DNA of 27,214 bases from Mobilitalea sp. (GTDB lineage: Bacteria > Bacillota_A > Clostridia > Lachnospirales > Lachnospiraceae): assembly GCA_029974875.1 (NCBI GenBank), contig JARKQP010000392.1:1-27214 (forward strand), read 5' to 3'. The position numbers were made by a program, and so were the translations under genes. The notes beneath the pieces were generated by a model that ran no database searches, was not told the origin of the DNA, and was given only the letters and a program-made list of their open reading frames with translations. Shown here piece by piece: positions 16,457 through 24,689 of the stretch. Numbering within the stretch: the first letter of the stretch is position 1; every line of letters starts with the position of its first letter.

Positions 16457-16486
16457 AAAAAGCGCCTCGACTAAGCAAGACGCTTT
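16457..16486 (-). terminator. Rho-independent terminator of the Gfo/Idh gene
   Basis: On the minus strand, AAAGCG and CGCTTT pair around a 16-nt loop, and the T tract then continues (CTTTTTACTTTG). It begins about 59 bp past the oxidoreductase stop and separates that gene from the enzyme operon promoter. Confidence 0.7.
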
Positions 16487-16544
16487 CAGGAACTTCTTTT
16501 TACACCATCGCAATGGATATTCTCAAATAGATTACACCATAGTA

Positions 16545-17507
16545 TTATTTGTGTATCTCTTCCATAACACGTTCAAATATCTCCGTAGTAGCTATGTTAT
16601 CCTGGTGTGTTATGAATTCACTTTCAATTTTTCCACTTCTGAAGAGCTCCGCAAAATGTTCGATTTCATAGGAAAATCCATCTGCAAAATCCACTTCAAA
16701 GGTTTCACATAACTCTTTATTTTTATCAAAGCATTCCACCTTATGGGATCCCAAAAATCCATATACCACGACATATCCGCTATCACCATAGATATAAGCA
16801 TCCGTGCTTGTTGCAGCACATATACCGCAGCTTAGGGAAGCCAAGGCTCCACTGTTAAATTTCATGGACATGGCTACATAATCATCCACCCCATTTTCAC
16901 ACAGGGTTCCAACTGCTTTTACGTCAACGGGATACTCACCTAAGATTCCGGTAGCGAATTCAATTGGATAAACCCCTGCGTCATAAAGACTTCCACCCGC
17001 CCTATCCTTATCATAGAGGCGGCTTTTTGGATCATAAGGGAAATTAAAACAAAAAGAGGCCTGCAGCAGCTTAACCTTTCCAATCCTTCCTCCAAGCACC
17101 CATTCCTTTGCTTTTTGAAAAGTCGGAATAAATCTGGTCCACATTGCCTCCATAAGAAGCACCTTGTTGTTTTTCGCCAGTGTGGCAACCTCTTCTGCCT
17201 GGGCTTTTGTGAGAACCATGGGCTTTTCACAGAGAACTCCCTTTTTGTTCTCTATACAAAGCTTTATCAGCTCATAATGACGGTCATGTGTCTGGGCTAT
17301 ATAAACCACGTCCACGGATGGATCTGCTGCCAATGAAGCATAATCCCCAAAATATTTGTCTGCCTGATACTCATCTGCAAACTGCTTTGCCCTGTTTTCA
17401 TCAGTCGACGCGACTGCGGCCAATTCCACATGCTCTACTGTCTTTAATACCTTTGCAAAACGGTGTGCTATTCCACCAAGCCCCATAATACCGAATTTAA
17501 CCTTCAT
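16545..17507 (-). CDS. Gfo/Idh/MocA-family NAD(P)-dependent oxidoreductase
   Basis: A 320-aa sugar dehydrogenase-type protein. The N-terminal Rossmann fold opens with KFGIMGLGGIAHRFAKVL (glycine-rich nucleotide-binding loop). The family motif CEKPMVLTKAQAEE, near residue 95, carries the conserved Lys next to the cofactor, and the C-terminal alpha/beta domain includes DKDRAGGSLYDAGVYPIEFA, where the Asp and Tyr belong to the active-site helix. The start is the ATG at 17507 behind AGAGGAAGAGAG. A longer open frame to 17678 runs through the promoter and is rejected. It has its own promoter and terminator between the enzyme and importer operons, so it probably oxidises or epimerises a released sugar. 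The exact substrate is unknown. Confidence 0.92.
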   Translation of the reverse strand: MKVKFGIMGLGGIAHRFAKVLKTVEHVELAAVASTDENRAKQFADEYQADKYFGDYASLAADPSVDVVYIAQTHDRHYELIKLCIENKKGVLCEKPMVLTKAQAEEVATLAKNNKVLLMEAMWTRFIPTFQKAKEWVLGGRIGKVKLLQASFCFNFPYDPKSRLYDKDRAGGSLYDAGVYPIEFATGILGEYPVDVKAVGTLCENGVDDYVAMSMKFNSGALASLSCGICAATSTDAYIYGDSGYVVVYGFLGSHKVECFDKNKELCETFEVDFADGFSYEIEHFAELFRSGKIESEFITHQDNIATTEIFERVMEEIHK

Positions 17508-17540
17508 CTTCTCTCTTCCTCTCTTTTCAAAGTATAGAAA

Positions 17541-17569
17541 ATTATAGCATATCATGCCACTACAAACAA
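17541..17569 (-). promoter_or_regulatory. Sigma-A promoter of the Gfo/Idh gene
   Basis: On the minus strand, TTGTTT (17564-17569) and TATAAT (17541-17546) are 17 bp apart. Transcription would begin near 17534, giving a leader of about 27 nt. This also fixes the gene start at 17507. Confidence 0.7.
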
Positions 17570-17572
17570 CTA

Positions 17573-17596
17573 TAATCCTAGAAAGCTCTAGAATTA
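17573..17596. promoter_or_regulatory. 24-bp palindrome next to the Gfo/Idh -35
   Basis: TAATCCTAGA and TCTAGAATTA are inverted arms with one mismatch around a 4-bp spacer. The element ends 4 bp from the -35, a position typical of an activator or repressor operator. Confidence 0.45.
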
Positions 17597-17818
17597 AGCC
17601 TTGGTTTTCATGGCTGGCTCCAGTATTGAAGGGCGATAACCTTTGGTGCTTCAGGTTCAGAACCAAAAAAAAGTCCATTTTTTCATTTCAAATTGTCTTA
17701 TTGTATATTCTCCATAAAATAATATCTAACTATTAACTATAAATTCAAAAGCCCTCTATTCTTAACAAACCCGTTAGATATATTCTTATATCATTATTTA
17801 TATAACGTCGTGCCACGA

Positions 17819-18721
17819 TTATTCCTTGACGCCGCCCAAGGTAATTCCTTTCACAAAATATTTTTGAAAAAAAGGATATAAAATCAAAATAGGTAAAATC
17901 CCTACAACAGCAATCGCCATACGGATTGTAGTAGAAGGCATCTGCGCTACACTAACACCGATGGACGCCGCCTTGGATGCATTTTGTATCAATACCTGAA
18001 TATTCTCATTGATATTATTTAATAAAATCTGAATCGTATAGTATTTACTGCCTCCACGGTTTGACAAATAATACATACCATTCTGCCAATCATTCCAATA
18101 CGCTAAACCAGACATCAGGCCTATGGTAGCCACAATCGGAACGCTGAGAGGCATCATAATCTTAGCAAAAATTTTAAACTCACTGGCTCCATCAATTCTT
18201 GCAGCCTCTGCCAGGCTTGCCGGTATGCTGTGAGTAAAATAATTTCTTACCAGAATAACATTAAAGGCATTCATTATTAGGGCCGGAACTATAACCGCTG
18301 CAACCGTATCTTTAATCTGGAATGTTTTTACATAGGAATAATAGGTTGCCACCAAACCACCATTAAAAAGCATGGTAAAAATCAATAAAAAGTTTAATAC
18401 CCGCATTCCCGGAATCTCCTTGTGGGAAATTCCATAGGCGAATAAGGTTGTAATAATAACACTTGCCGCGGTTCCTACGGCAGTAACAAGAAATGACATC
18501 AGATACGCACGGCCAATCTGATCCCATTGTATGGCAATATACCGGTAGGCCTCCAAGCTGAATTTTTTCGGAAAATAAGAATATCCGTTGACTGTTGCCC
18601 ATGCATTATCCGTAAAGGATGCAATGATTAATAGGACAAATGGCAGGATAGCAAGAAGTGATACTAATCCACAAAAAAGATGTGCTATTAATTGTGTTAT
18701 TTTATATTCTCTCGATTGCAT
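17819..18721 (-). CDS. Sugar ABC transporter permease, LplC/YtcP type
   Basis: A 300-aa inner-membrane permease with about six hydrophobic helices. The cytoplasmic EAA loop, EAARIDGASEFKIFAKIMMP, contacts the ATPase. The C-terminus YFVKGITLGGVKE is the characteristic ending of CUT1 permeases. The ATG at 18721 follows AGAAAGGA; the longer GTG frame starting at 18751 overlaps the previous gene and lacks a site. It follows the first permease by 16 bp. No ATP-binding gene is in the operon, as is usual for Lpl-type systems that share an MsmX-like ATPase encoded elsewhere. It forms the membrane channel together with the preceding permease. Confidence 0.93.
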   Translation of the reverse strand: MQSREYKITQLIAHLFCGLVSLLAILPFVLLIIASFTDNAWATVNGYSYFPKKFSLEAYRYIAIQWDQIGRAYLMSFLVTAVGTAASVIITTLFAYGISHKEIPGMRVLNFLLIFTMLFNGGLVATYYSYVKTFQIKDTVAAVIVPALIMNAFNVILVRNYFTHSIPASLAEAARIDGASEFKIFAKIMMPLSVPIVATIGLMSGLAYWNDWQNGMYYLSNRGGSKYYTIQILLNNINENIQVLIQNASKAASIGVSVAQMPSTTIRMAIAVVGILPILILYPFFQKYFVKGITLGGVKE

Positions 18722-18737
18722 AAGATTTCCTTTCTTC

Positions 18738-19682
18738 TTAAAATAATGCACTTTCGGGGTTGGATTTTTTAATAATTTTATTCACTGCAATAATTAAAAT
18801 AAAGCCTACAAATGACTGGTAAACGCTTGCTGCACTTGACATGGCATAGTCACTGCTTTTTAATAAAGCCTGATATACATATACATCAATTGTCCTTGTC
18901 ACTGAAAATAATGCTCCACTGTTTTTAGGCACCTGATAGAACAACCCAAAATCCGTCCGGAAGATTTGTCCGGCACTTATAATAAGTAAGGTAATAATCG
19001 TCGGTTTTAACAATGGCAGAGTTATTTTTTTAATCTGCTGCCACTTACTTGCCCCATCCAATTTAGCAGCTTCATAATAATCCTGGCTGATCCCCACAAT
19101 ACTGGAAAGAAAAATAATCATATTGTATCCAATGGTCTTCCAGGTACTTGCAAAAATCAGGATGAAGGGCCAATATCTGGTGTCTTGATACCAGTTAACT
19201 GCATCTTTGCCCATAGGCTCTATGACTGATTTATTAATCAAGCCGGTTTCTACAGATAAGAATGCATATACAAGATACCCGATTACAACCCAGCTCATTA
19301 GGAAGGGTAACAAAGTCACCGTCTGATACAGCTTTGATGCTCTTCTGCTGCGCAGCTCATTGATTAATACAGCCAATACAATTGCAAAAGTAACTCCTAC
19401 TATAAAAAAAGCAATATTATATAACAGGGTATTCCTTGTAATAATCCAAGCGTCCCTTGATCTGAATAAGAACTTAAAATTATCAAAGCCCGTCCAGCTA
19501 CTTTTAAAGATACCCTTTTGAAAATTCAACTTTTTAAAAGCAATCATGACACCGTACATAGGAATATACTTATCAATCAAAAGATACAGTATACCCGGTA
19601 CAGTCATAATATAAAACGGAAGGACATGGCGCCAGGACATTCTCTTCTTCGGTATCTGATTCTTTTTCTTTAAAACGATCAT
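18738..19682 (-). CDS. Sugar ABC transporter permease, LplB type
   Basis: A 314-aa inner-membrane permease with six likely helices, beginning after a basic N-terminus (KKKNQIPKKRMSWRH). The family string PGILYLLIDKYIPMYGVMIA lies near residue 30, and the EAA loop is YYEAAKLDGASKWQQIKKI. This is the LplB/YtcO partner of the downstream LplC-type protein; together they pass the sugar delivered by the lipoprotein. The ATG at 19682 has GGAAGGAG 5 nt upstream. It lies about 60 bp after the solute-binding protein gene, across a strong hairpin that may lower permease expression relative to the lipoprotein. Downstream spacing of 16 bp indicates cotranscription. Confidence 0.93.
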   Translation of the reverse strand: MIVLKKKNQIPKKRMSWRHVLPFYIMTVPGILYLLIDKYIPMYGVMIAFKKLNFQKGIFKSSWTGFDNFKFLFRSRDAWIITRNTLLYNIAFFIVGVTFAIVLAVLINELRSRRASKLYQTVTLLPFLMSWVVIGYLVYAFLSVETGLINKSVIEPMGKDAVNWYQDTRYWPFILIFASTWKTIGYNMIIFLSSIVGISQDYYEAAKLDGASKWQQIKKITLPLLKPTIITLLIISAGQIFRTDFGLFYQVPKNSGALFSVTRTIDVYVYQALLKSSDYAMSSAASVYQSFVGFILIIAVNKIIKKSNPESALF

Positions 19683-19700
19683 AATTCTCCTTCCATAAGA

Positions 19701-19727
19701 CAGGACCGCCCTAGAACGGCAGTCCTG
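19701..19727 (-). promoter_or_regulatory. Intercistronic hairpin between lipoprotein and permease genes
   Basis: CAGGACTGCC, a 7-nt loop and GGCGGTCCTG form a 10-bp stem with one G-U pair. No T run follows. Such hairpins commonly shield the upstream mRNA so that the binding protein is made in excess over the permeases. Confidence 0.65.
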
Positions 19728-19742
19728 ACCTTATATTTAATA

Positions 19743-21308
19743 CTATTTACTTGCAGCCCAGGCATCTAGCTGTTTCTGGTTCTCAGCAATGATTGTATCA
19801 ATTCCTGCCGATTTCAGGGCACTGATAAAATCAGGCAATGACTTTGCAGGATCAAGGGCTCCACTGTTAATCGATGGAGTATACTGTGCTATTACAGTTT
19901 CAACAGCTGCCACCTCCGTAGCTACGTCGTCCTGAATAAAATTATATCCCATGGCCGGTGAATATTTGGATTGTGGTATTGCTTTTGAATACTCCTCCAT
20001 TATTTTGCCTTTATCCGCCGATGTAGGTGCTACTCCAGGATAATGTAACTGGTTGCCCCACAAGCCATAAGGATTAAAGTATGGAAGGGATGCCATATCA
20101 TCCGATAAATATTTAATCTGCATACCATTCTCTGTTTTCTCAAGCACTTCATAGGACTGACCTTCCAGACCATATTGGACTATATAGTTGGCTTCATCAT
20201 GAGTATATAGATAGTTAATTGCTTCCATGGCTTTTTCAGGATGCTCTGAATTAATTGTGATACTCCACTGAACAACTGCACCACCCGCATTCACTGCATA
20301 AGGCTCAACCATATTCAGTTTTGTCATTTCAGTTCCTGCTGTCGTGCTGTAATCCTGGGCAGCAGTCGGTCCCCCAAAATAAAAGACCCCAAGGTAATTA
20401 TCTGTAGCCGCAAGAGTATCCGGTGCTTCCGTAGTAATGGCTGCATCCGGAGAAAGGTAACCTTTCTGTGCCCAACGGTACATAGTCTCAGCATAAGTTT
20501 TATATTCTTCCGTTTCAAACAGATTATAAACTGTCAAATCAGAAAAGCTACGATTTAACATTAAAACACCATGTGCTAAAGAACCACCGATTTTATCATA
20601 TGCAATATAACCGTTATTAGCAGGCTCCGGTGTAGTATTCCACGGGATATTGCAATAAAAATTACTTCCCTCTCCCGCTTTTACTATTTCAAAAATCTTC
20701 TCCAGATCCTCCAGTGTATAAAGCTTTTCCTCATCCAAGGTAATCCCATATTTCTCAGCAAACTTATTCTTGATAAGATAACCGTATCCCTGGCCAGCCA
20801 TCTCTACCGGAGGAATCCCGTAGAGCTGCCCCTTGTAATATCCCTTTAACAGGTTGGTACCAACCTCCTCAAGCCCCTTACCATATTGCTGCTGTAATTC
20901 ATCCAAAGGAATAATCATCTCTCCGCTTACTAAAGGTCCAATACTAGTAAATGCAGTCAGGCAAATATCCAATGGCTCTTCTGCCGACACCATCAGCATT
21001 GCCTTTTGCTGGGAATCCATCAGCCCGGTTGGAACAAATGTAACATGCACACCAATATCTCTTTCCATCATCTCATTCAGCGCATCTTCCATGTCCTGAA
21101 AACCGGAACCCAGGTTGCCGGTTGTCGGATACTGCCAGAAAATCTCTACAATCTCTTTGGAACCCTCTGCCGAAGCATCTGATCCAGCTTCCGTAGGGGC
21201 TTTTGTAACATCTGTCCCTGTTGTAGGTGGATCCTTTTTTTCCCCACAGCCCGACAATGTTGTCAGTGCAAATACGAGGCATAACATTAACGCTAAGACT
21301 TTTTTCAT
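19743..21308 (-). CDS. Extracellular sugar-binding lipoprotein, LplA type
   Basis: A 521-aa solute-binding protein. The signal peptide is MKKVLALMLCLVFALT followed by the lipobox LSGC, with Cys21 as the lipidated residue. A Thr/Ser/Glu-rich linker of about 30 residues follows. The mature protein looks like a family 1 periplasmic-type sugar-binding protein with a DUF3502-like C-terminus, as in LplA. It should capture an oligosaccharide outside the cell and hand it to the two permeases. The ATG at 21308 follows AAGGAGG. It is the first gene of the importer operon and sits 28 nt downstream of a proposed activator-dependent promoter. The sugar cannot be read from sequence; the neighbouring rhamnosidase and GH43 suggest a plant-derived oligosaccharide. 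Confidence 0.93.
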   Translation of the reverse strand: MKKVLALMLCLVFALTTLSGCGEKKDPPTTGTDVTKAPTEAGSDASAEGSKEIVEIFWQYPTTGNLGSGFQDMEDALNEMMERDIGVHVTFVPTGLMDSQQKAMLMVSAEEPLDICLTAFTSIGPLVSGEMIIPLDELQQQYGKGLEEVGTNLLKGYYKGQLYGIPPVEMAGQGYGYLIKNKFAEKYGITLDEEKLYTLEDLEKIFEIVKAGEGSNFYCNIPWNTTPEPANNGYIAYDKIGGSLAHGVLMLNRSFSDLTVYNLFETEEYKTYAETMYRWAQKGYLSPDAAITTEAPDTLAATDNYLGVFYFGGPTAAQDYSTTAGTEMTKLNMVEPYAVNAGGAVVQWSITINSEHPEKAMEAINYLYTHDEANYIVQYGLEGQSYEVLEKTENGMQIKYLSDDMASLPYFNPYGLWGNQLHYPGVAPTSADKGKIMEEYSKAIPQSKYSPAMGYNFIQDDVATEVAAVETVIAQYTPSINSGALDPAKSLPDFISALKSAGIDTIIAENQKQLDAWAASK

Positions 21309-21342
21309 ATACCTTTTCCTCCTTAATTTTTATTACGCCCTC

Positions 21343-21411
21343 ATTATAAAATAACCGGATTCATCCCACCATATTTTAAATAAACCTTTGCCTACCGAAA
21401 ATAAACTTTAT
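21343..21411 (-). promoter_or_regulatory. Activator box and -10 of the importer operon (box B)
   Basis: The box at 21367-21411 (minus strand core AAAGTTTATTTTCGGTAGG, right end AAATATGGTG) lies exactly 18 bp before TATAAT (21343-21348), as in box A at 16316. The -35 position reads TGGTGG. Transcription would start near 21336, giving a 28-nt leader. Confidence 0.75.
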
Positions 21412-21455
21412 CGTCGATTTTTATTCTTGTATCACCCATGCTCTTTCCTAATCAA

Positions 21456-22247
21456 TTAATTTATTTTATCTTCCCCATGGTATTGGGAAGGTGAACATCC
21501 AAAATACTTTTTAAACATTAAATTAAAATTAGCATAGCTCTTATAACCGACTAGCTCAGCAACTGTATTGGCGCTCAGATGCTGCGTTTTTAACAGATCC
21601 GCCGCCATCTTCATCCGTTCAGAGATAATATATTGTCCTACGGATACCCCTTTTTCCTTCTTAAAAATACGGTTTAAATACACGGGATGCAGGAAAAGCT
21701 TGTCCGCCACTTCATTTACGGAAAGGGTCTCACTCGACAAATCCTCTACAATATAGCCTACCGCAGCAGCGACCAGCTCCTCATGCTTCTTCTGTCCGAA
21801 GCTTTCCGTTGCAGAATCAATCTTTTCCTTTACCACCTGCTTACCATATTCCTGGTAGCGCACGGATTCCCGCTTTTCCTTAATCCTGTTAACTACCTTT
21901 AAGACAGCCGCCCCGATATCCTCATACATTGCCGGGATGAGAAGATAGTCCTGGCAGCCGAGCTGGATTGCTTCCTTTGCATATTCAAAGCTGGCATGGC
22001 AGGTCAGGAAGATACATTCGATCTCTTTATTATTTTCCCTCACCCAGCGTAACACTGCGATTCCATTCTCCCCTGGCATCTCGATATCACAGAGCATCAG
22101 GTCAATGGGATTTTTCCTGATACAGGCCTTTGCCGCCTCTGCATCGTAGGCGGTAAAAACCTCATCAATCCCATACTGCTCCCAAGGGATGTCCGTCTTC
22201 ATTGTTTCCACTGTTATAATTGCATCATTCACCAATAATAGTTTCAT
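21456..22247 (-). CDS. YesN-type response regulator (short form)
   Basis: A 263-aa two-component regulator. The receiver domain (about 1-120) has the phosphoacceptor Asp54 in LMLCDIEMPGENG. The usual acidic pair near the start is reduced to Asn7-Asp8. The C-terminal AraC-type helix-turn-helix domain (about 165-260) includes LFLHPVYLNRIFKKEKG and YANFNLMFKKYFGCSPSQY. Many YesN proteins exceed 400 residues because of a linker domain; here the two domains are nearly adjacent. The start at 22247 follows GGAGGTAGAGG and overlaps the kinase gene by 23 bp, indicating translational coupling. It lies directly upstream of the importer operon, so it is the best candidate to bind boxes A and B. Confidence 0.93.
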   Translation of the reverse strand: MKLLLVNDAIITVETMKTDIPWEQYGIDEVFTAYDAEAAKACIRKNPIDLMLCDIEMPGENGIAVLRWVRENNKEIECIFLTCHASFEYAKEAIQLGCQDYLLIPAMYEDIGAAVLKVVNRIKEKRESVRYQEYGKQVVKEKIDSATESFGQKKHEELVAAAVGYIVEDLSSETLSVNEVADKLFLHPVYLNRIFKKEKGVSVGQYIISERMKMAADLLKTQHLSANTVAELVGYKSYANFNLMFKKYFGCSPSQYHGEDKIN

Positions 22248-23898
22248 CCTCTACCTCCAGGTTGTATGGAAATTGTACTGTTACGGAGGTCATCTTCCCC
22301 TGCTCCGACATAATTTCAATGGTTGCCTCTTGTCCATAAAAATGCTTTAACCTCCGCATGGAATTTAATAAGCCTATACTGGAGTTAGAATTCTCCGGCT
22401 CCGTCTCTCCCCTGAGAAGCCCCCTGCACTGCTCCAGGGTTTTCTCGTCCATGCCATTGCCGTCATCCGTAACGGTGAATATCACCTTTTTATCCTCATA
22501 TTTTCCTATAATCAAAATATGGAGCATTGTTCCCTGCTTGACCCCATATTTTACAGCGTTTTCTATAAAATTATGGATTAGAAGCGGAGGAACACGGACA
22601 TAATTGATCTCCGGATCTATATCGTAGCTTACCTCCACATTACCTGAATAATTAATGGAAACCATCTTTATATATCCCTTGATCAGCCTCAGTTCCTTGG
22701 GAAAAAGCTCTAATTCCTTGTCACTGCGGAAAATATAGCGAAAATATTCCGAAAGATATATGATGATCTGCTGGATCGCAATAATTTCCTTCCGCTGTGC
22801 CAGGGTATAGATCAGGTTAAAGGTATTCAACAGGAAATGTGGCCGGATCTGGAGCTGCAGGTTGCGCAGCTCCATCTTCTGTCTGGCAATCTCCTTCTCA
22901 TAGCCTTCAATCCTTAAAGCTTTTAAATTATTTGCCATCCGGTTAAAGGATCGGTACGCCTCCATATATTCCACGGAATTGGCCTTTTCCCTGATACGGA
23001 AATCCTGGTTACCCTTCCGTATTTGGCGGTGTGCCTGGTTTACCTTATTCAGCGGCCTGATTAAGAGGAATTTTAAGAATATAAATAGGGCCGGTATTAA
23101 TGCCAGATATAGGAATGCCATGATCTGTAATACCTTGACATACTTAGATATCCCTCCTACAATTTCATTTCTTTTTATGTCAATCACCAGATGGATCCTC
23201 TTAACGCTTGAGGAAACCATAATCCGGTCACCAGAATTTTGCGGCCTTAGGTTTTCAGTAAAGCTAATAGAATAATCCGTGTATCTTAACCGTTTTTCCA
23301 TCTCCTTTTTTAACGCGTCAAGATTGAACCAGCCACCATACATCACATCCTTTTGGTCAACAATGAAGAAAAGATATTTGCGGGAATTAAGCTCATAGAT
23401 ATGCCATCCACCCTTATCTTTAGCAATTAGCTGATCCGCTATAAATCCATCCATTGAGCGGTATAGCTTATTACTTTCATTTGGACTTTCATCATAGACT
23501 ATGGCATCTTTGACCTTCTTCATATAATAAAAATAGCCGTCCCCTCCATCCGTCATACCCGCCATGGTTCTCAAGCTATAATAAAGCTTATATCTTGAGC
23601 TTTGATACATATAATTCTTTTCTTTCTGGAGCTTCATCCGGATACAATCCGGATTCTCAAACAAGAAATAATATAATAATGTTTGTGTATTCATCATACG
23701 GGATTCAATTTCTGACATAAAGGTATCTGCCAGGGTCTGGGCTGACGTTTTATTTTGGTCTATCATTGTATCAATTACCTTTTCATTGGCTACAATTGCA
23801 ATAAAATTCAACGGTAAGACCAATATAATCATAATAAAAATAACCTTAGTGGATATGGAATTGAATAGGCGGCTAACTCTTGTTTTCATAATTTTCAT
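22225..23898 (-). CDS. YesM-type sensor histidine kinase
   Basis: A 557-aa membrane kinase. Transmembrane helix 1 is at about 19-37 and helix 2 at about 255-280, with an extracellular sensor region of roughly 215 residues between them. A HAMP linker follows (RPLNKVNQAHRQIRKGNQDF), then the His_kinase phosphoacceptor region QIRPHFLLNTFNLIYTL with His354. The ATPase domain follows, with the N box in NFIENAVKYG (Asn447), TDDGNGMD and SSIGLLNSM. Such kinases sense extracellular sugars, often through a solute-binding lipoprotein. The ATG at 23898 follows GGGGGAC. Its stop lies inside the response-regulator gene. The leader upstream carries a set of spaced repeats. Confidence 0.94.
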   Translation of the reverse strand: MKIMKTRVSRLFNSISTKVIFIMIILVLPLNFIAIVANEKVIDTMIDQNKTSAQTLADTFMSEIESRMMNTQTLLYYFLFENPDCIRMKLQKEKNYMYQSSRYKLYYSLRTMAGMTDGGDGYFYYMKKVKDAIVYDESPNESNKLYRSMDGFIADQLIAKDKGGWHIYELNSRKYLFFIVDQKDVMYGGWFNLDALKKEMEKRLRYTDYSISFTENLRPQNSGDRIMVSSSVKRIHLVIDIKRNEIVGGISKYVKVLQIMAFLYLALIPALFIFLKFLLIRPLNKVNQAHRQIRKGNQDFRIREKANSVEYMEAYRSFNRMANNLKALRIEGYEKEIARQKMELRNLQLQIRPHFLLNTFNLIYTLAQRKEIIAIQQIIIYLSEYFRYIFRSDKELELFPKELRLIKGYIKMVSINYSGNVEVSYDIDPEINYVRVPPLLIHNFIENAVKYGVKQGTMLHILIIGKYEDKKVIFTVTDDGNGMDEKTLEQCRGLLRGETEPENSNSSIGLLNSMRRLKHFYGQEATIEIMSEQGKMTSVTVQFPYNLEVEDETIIGE

Positions 23899-23909
23899 AA
23901 TTTGTCCCC

Positions 23910-24060
23910 CGTTATTTCCGTAATATGGTTCTCATTGTTTTTATGCTATGGTTCTCATTGTTTGATGATTTTCCATTATTTCTAATATGCTTCCCATTAT
24001 TTTTGATAAGGTTTCTGATTATTTGCATGACATGGTACCTTATAATATGTTCCGCATTGC
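23910..24060. repeat. Iteron-like repeats in the yesM leader
   Basis: On the plus strand, ATGGTTCTCATTGTTT occurs exactly at 23925 and 23948, with weaker versions (TTCCATTATTT, TTCCCATTATTT, TTCTGATTATTT, TTCCGCATTG) to about 24060. The shared CATT/CGTT/GATT cores fall near 23910, 23933, 23956, 23974, 23995, 24017 and 24055. Most steps are 18-23 bp, about two DNA turns. Confidence 0.65.
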
Positions 24061-24069
24061 CTTTCACAA
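24042..24069 (-). promoter_or_regulatory. Candidate promoter of the yesM-yesN operon
   Basis: On the minus strand, TTGTGA (24064-24069) and TATTAT (24042-24047) are separated by 16 bp. Transcription from here would place most of the repeats within a leader of about 137 nt. Confidence 0.4.
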
Positions 24070-24088
24070 TTATATTTCATTCCTCCCC

Positions 24089-24195
24089 GGGTTGAAAGAA
24101 CTTGATAAATTCAAACCCTCAAATATTTAAAATATGTATTCCCAGAAATTCAAGGCCTCCTATAAATAATGTTGACCATCATAGGAAGCCTTTTT
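24089..24195 (+). ncRNA. Candidate small structured RNA ending in a strong terminator
   Basis: Two hairpins occur in a row on the plus strand. The first is GGGTTGAA with TTCAAACCC (24089-24118, one bulge). The second is a classic terminator: AAGGC-C-TCCTAT pairs with ATAGGA-A-GCCTT around a 17-nt loop and runs into TTTTT (24152-24195). No plus-strand gene precedes it; the neighbouring genes on that side are on the minus strand. The promoter is uncertain: TATAAT at 24041-24046 has no good -35. Confidence 0.35.
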
Positions 24196-24689
24196 ATCAG
24201 TTTAATATTCACCTAAATTAGATATTTATATCATTAACTACTCATCTAAAGCAGACTGTACATACTTTGTTATACAGTAGCGATACTGTTTATACATTAT
24301 TTAACAATTCTACTTAATTCAACAATTTTACTTATACATTATTCAATATAATGGTTAAAAAAAGCATTTTGCCATATGGTTAACAAAATCTGTTCCATCT
24401 AAATTATAAAATCAAAAAATTTCCCGGTCTATATCATTTTGAAACCATTATATATCCGAAATAAACGTAATATTTCAAAACACAATGTCCCATGCTACAA
24501 ACCTTTTAACCAAATTATATCCCAAACCAGCTTTTCTGAATTTCATTATCTTTGTTATTATTGCAATATATTAAAAAAAATCAGACCAACTAGCCCATAA
24601 AATTATTTTAGGACTAACCGCCCATGTTAATTACATTATTGCATACTGACATATATCCATTCTTAATATATTTCTTATTATATTTCTTA
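24196..24689. other. AT-rich noncoding DNA
   Basis: Nearly 500 bp of very AT-rich sequence without a supported gene. The only structure noticed is a pair of nested direct repeats: TTATACATTATT at 24290 and 24332, and AACAATTYTACTTA at 24303 and 24321. Confidence 0.5.

Larger units (their letters stand above)
15967..16544. other. Long leader region of the enzyme operon
   Basis: This 578-bp stretch holds no intact recognisable gene. It contains, from right to left, the terminator of the Gfo/Idh gene, a small GC-richer patch (about 16370-16440) of unknown origin, the activator box and -10 of the enzyme operon, a 20-codon coding-like relic, repeat copy 2, and an AT-rich leader of about 200 nt before the GH3 start. 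Confidence 0.6.
17508..17818. other. Intergenic region with the Gfo/Idh promoter
   Basis: This 311-bp AT-rich region holds the promoter and palindrome listed separately. I see no convincing terminator after the upstream permease gene, so some readthrough from the importer operon is possible. No gene is supported. Confidence 0.6.

Noticed and set aside
17508..17678. Upstream extension of the Gfo/Idh reading frame
   Set aside because: It would place the promoter and palindrome inside the gene, and the family normally begins at the glycine-rich loop found right after the ATG at 17507.
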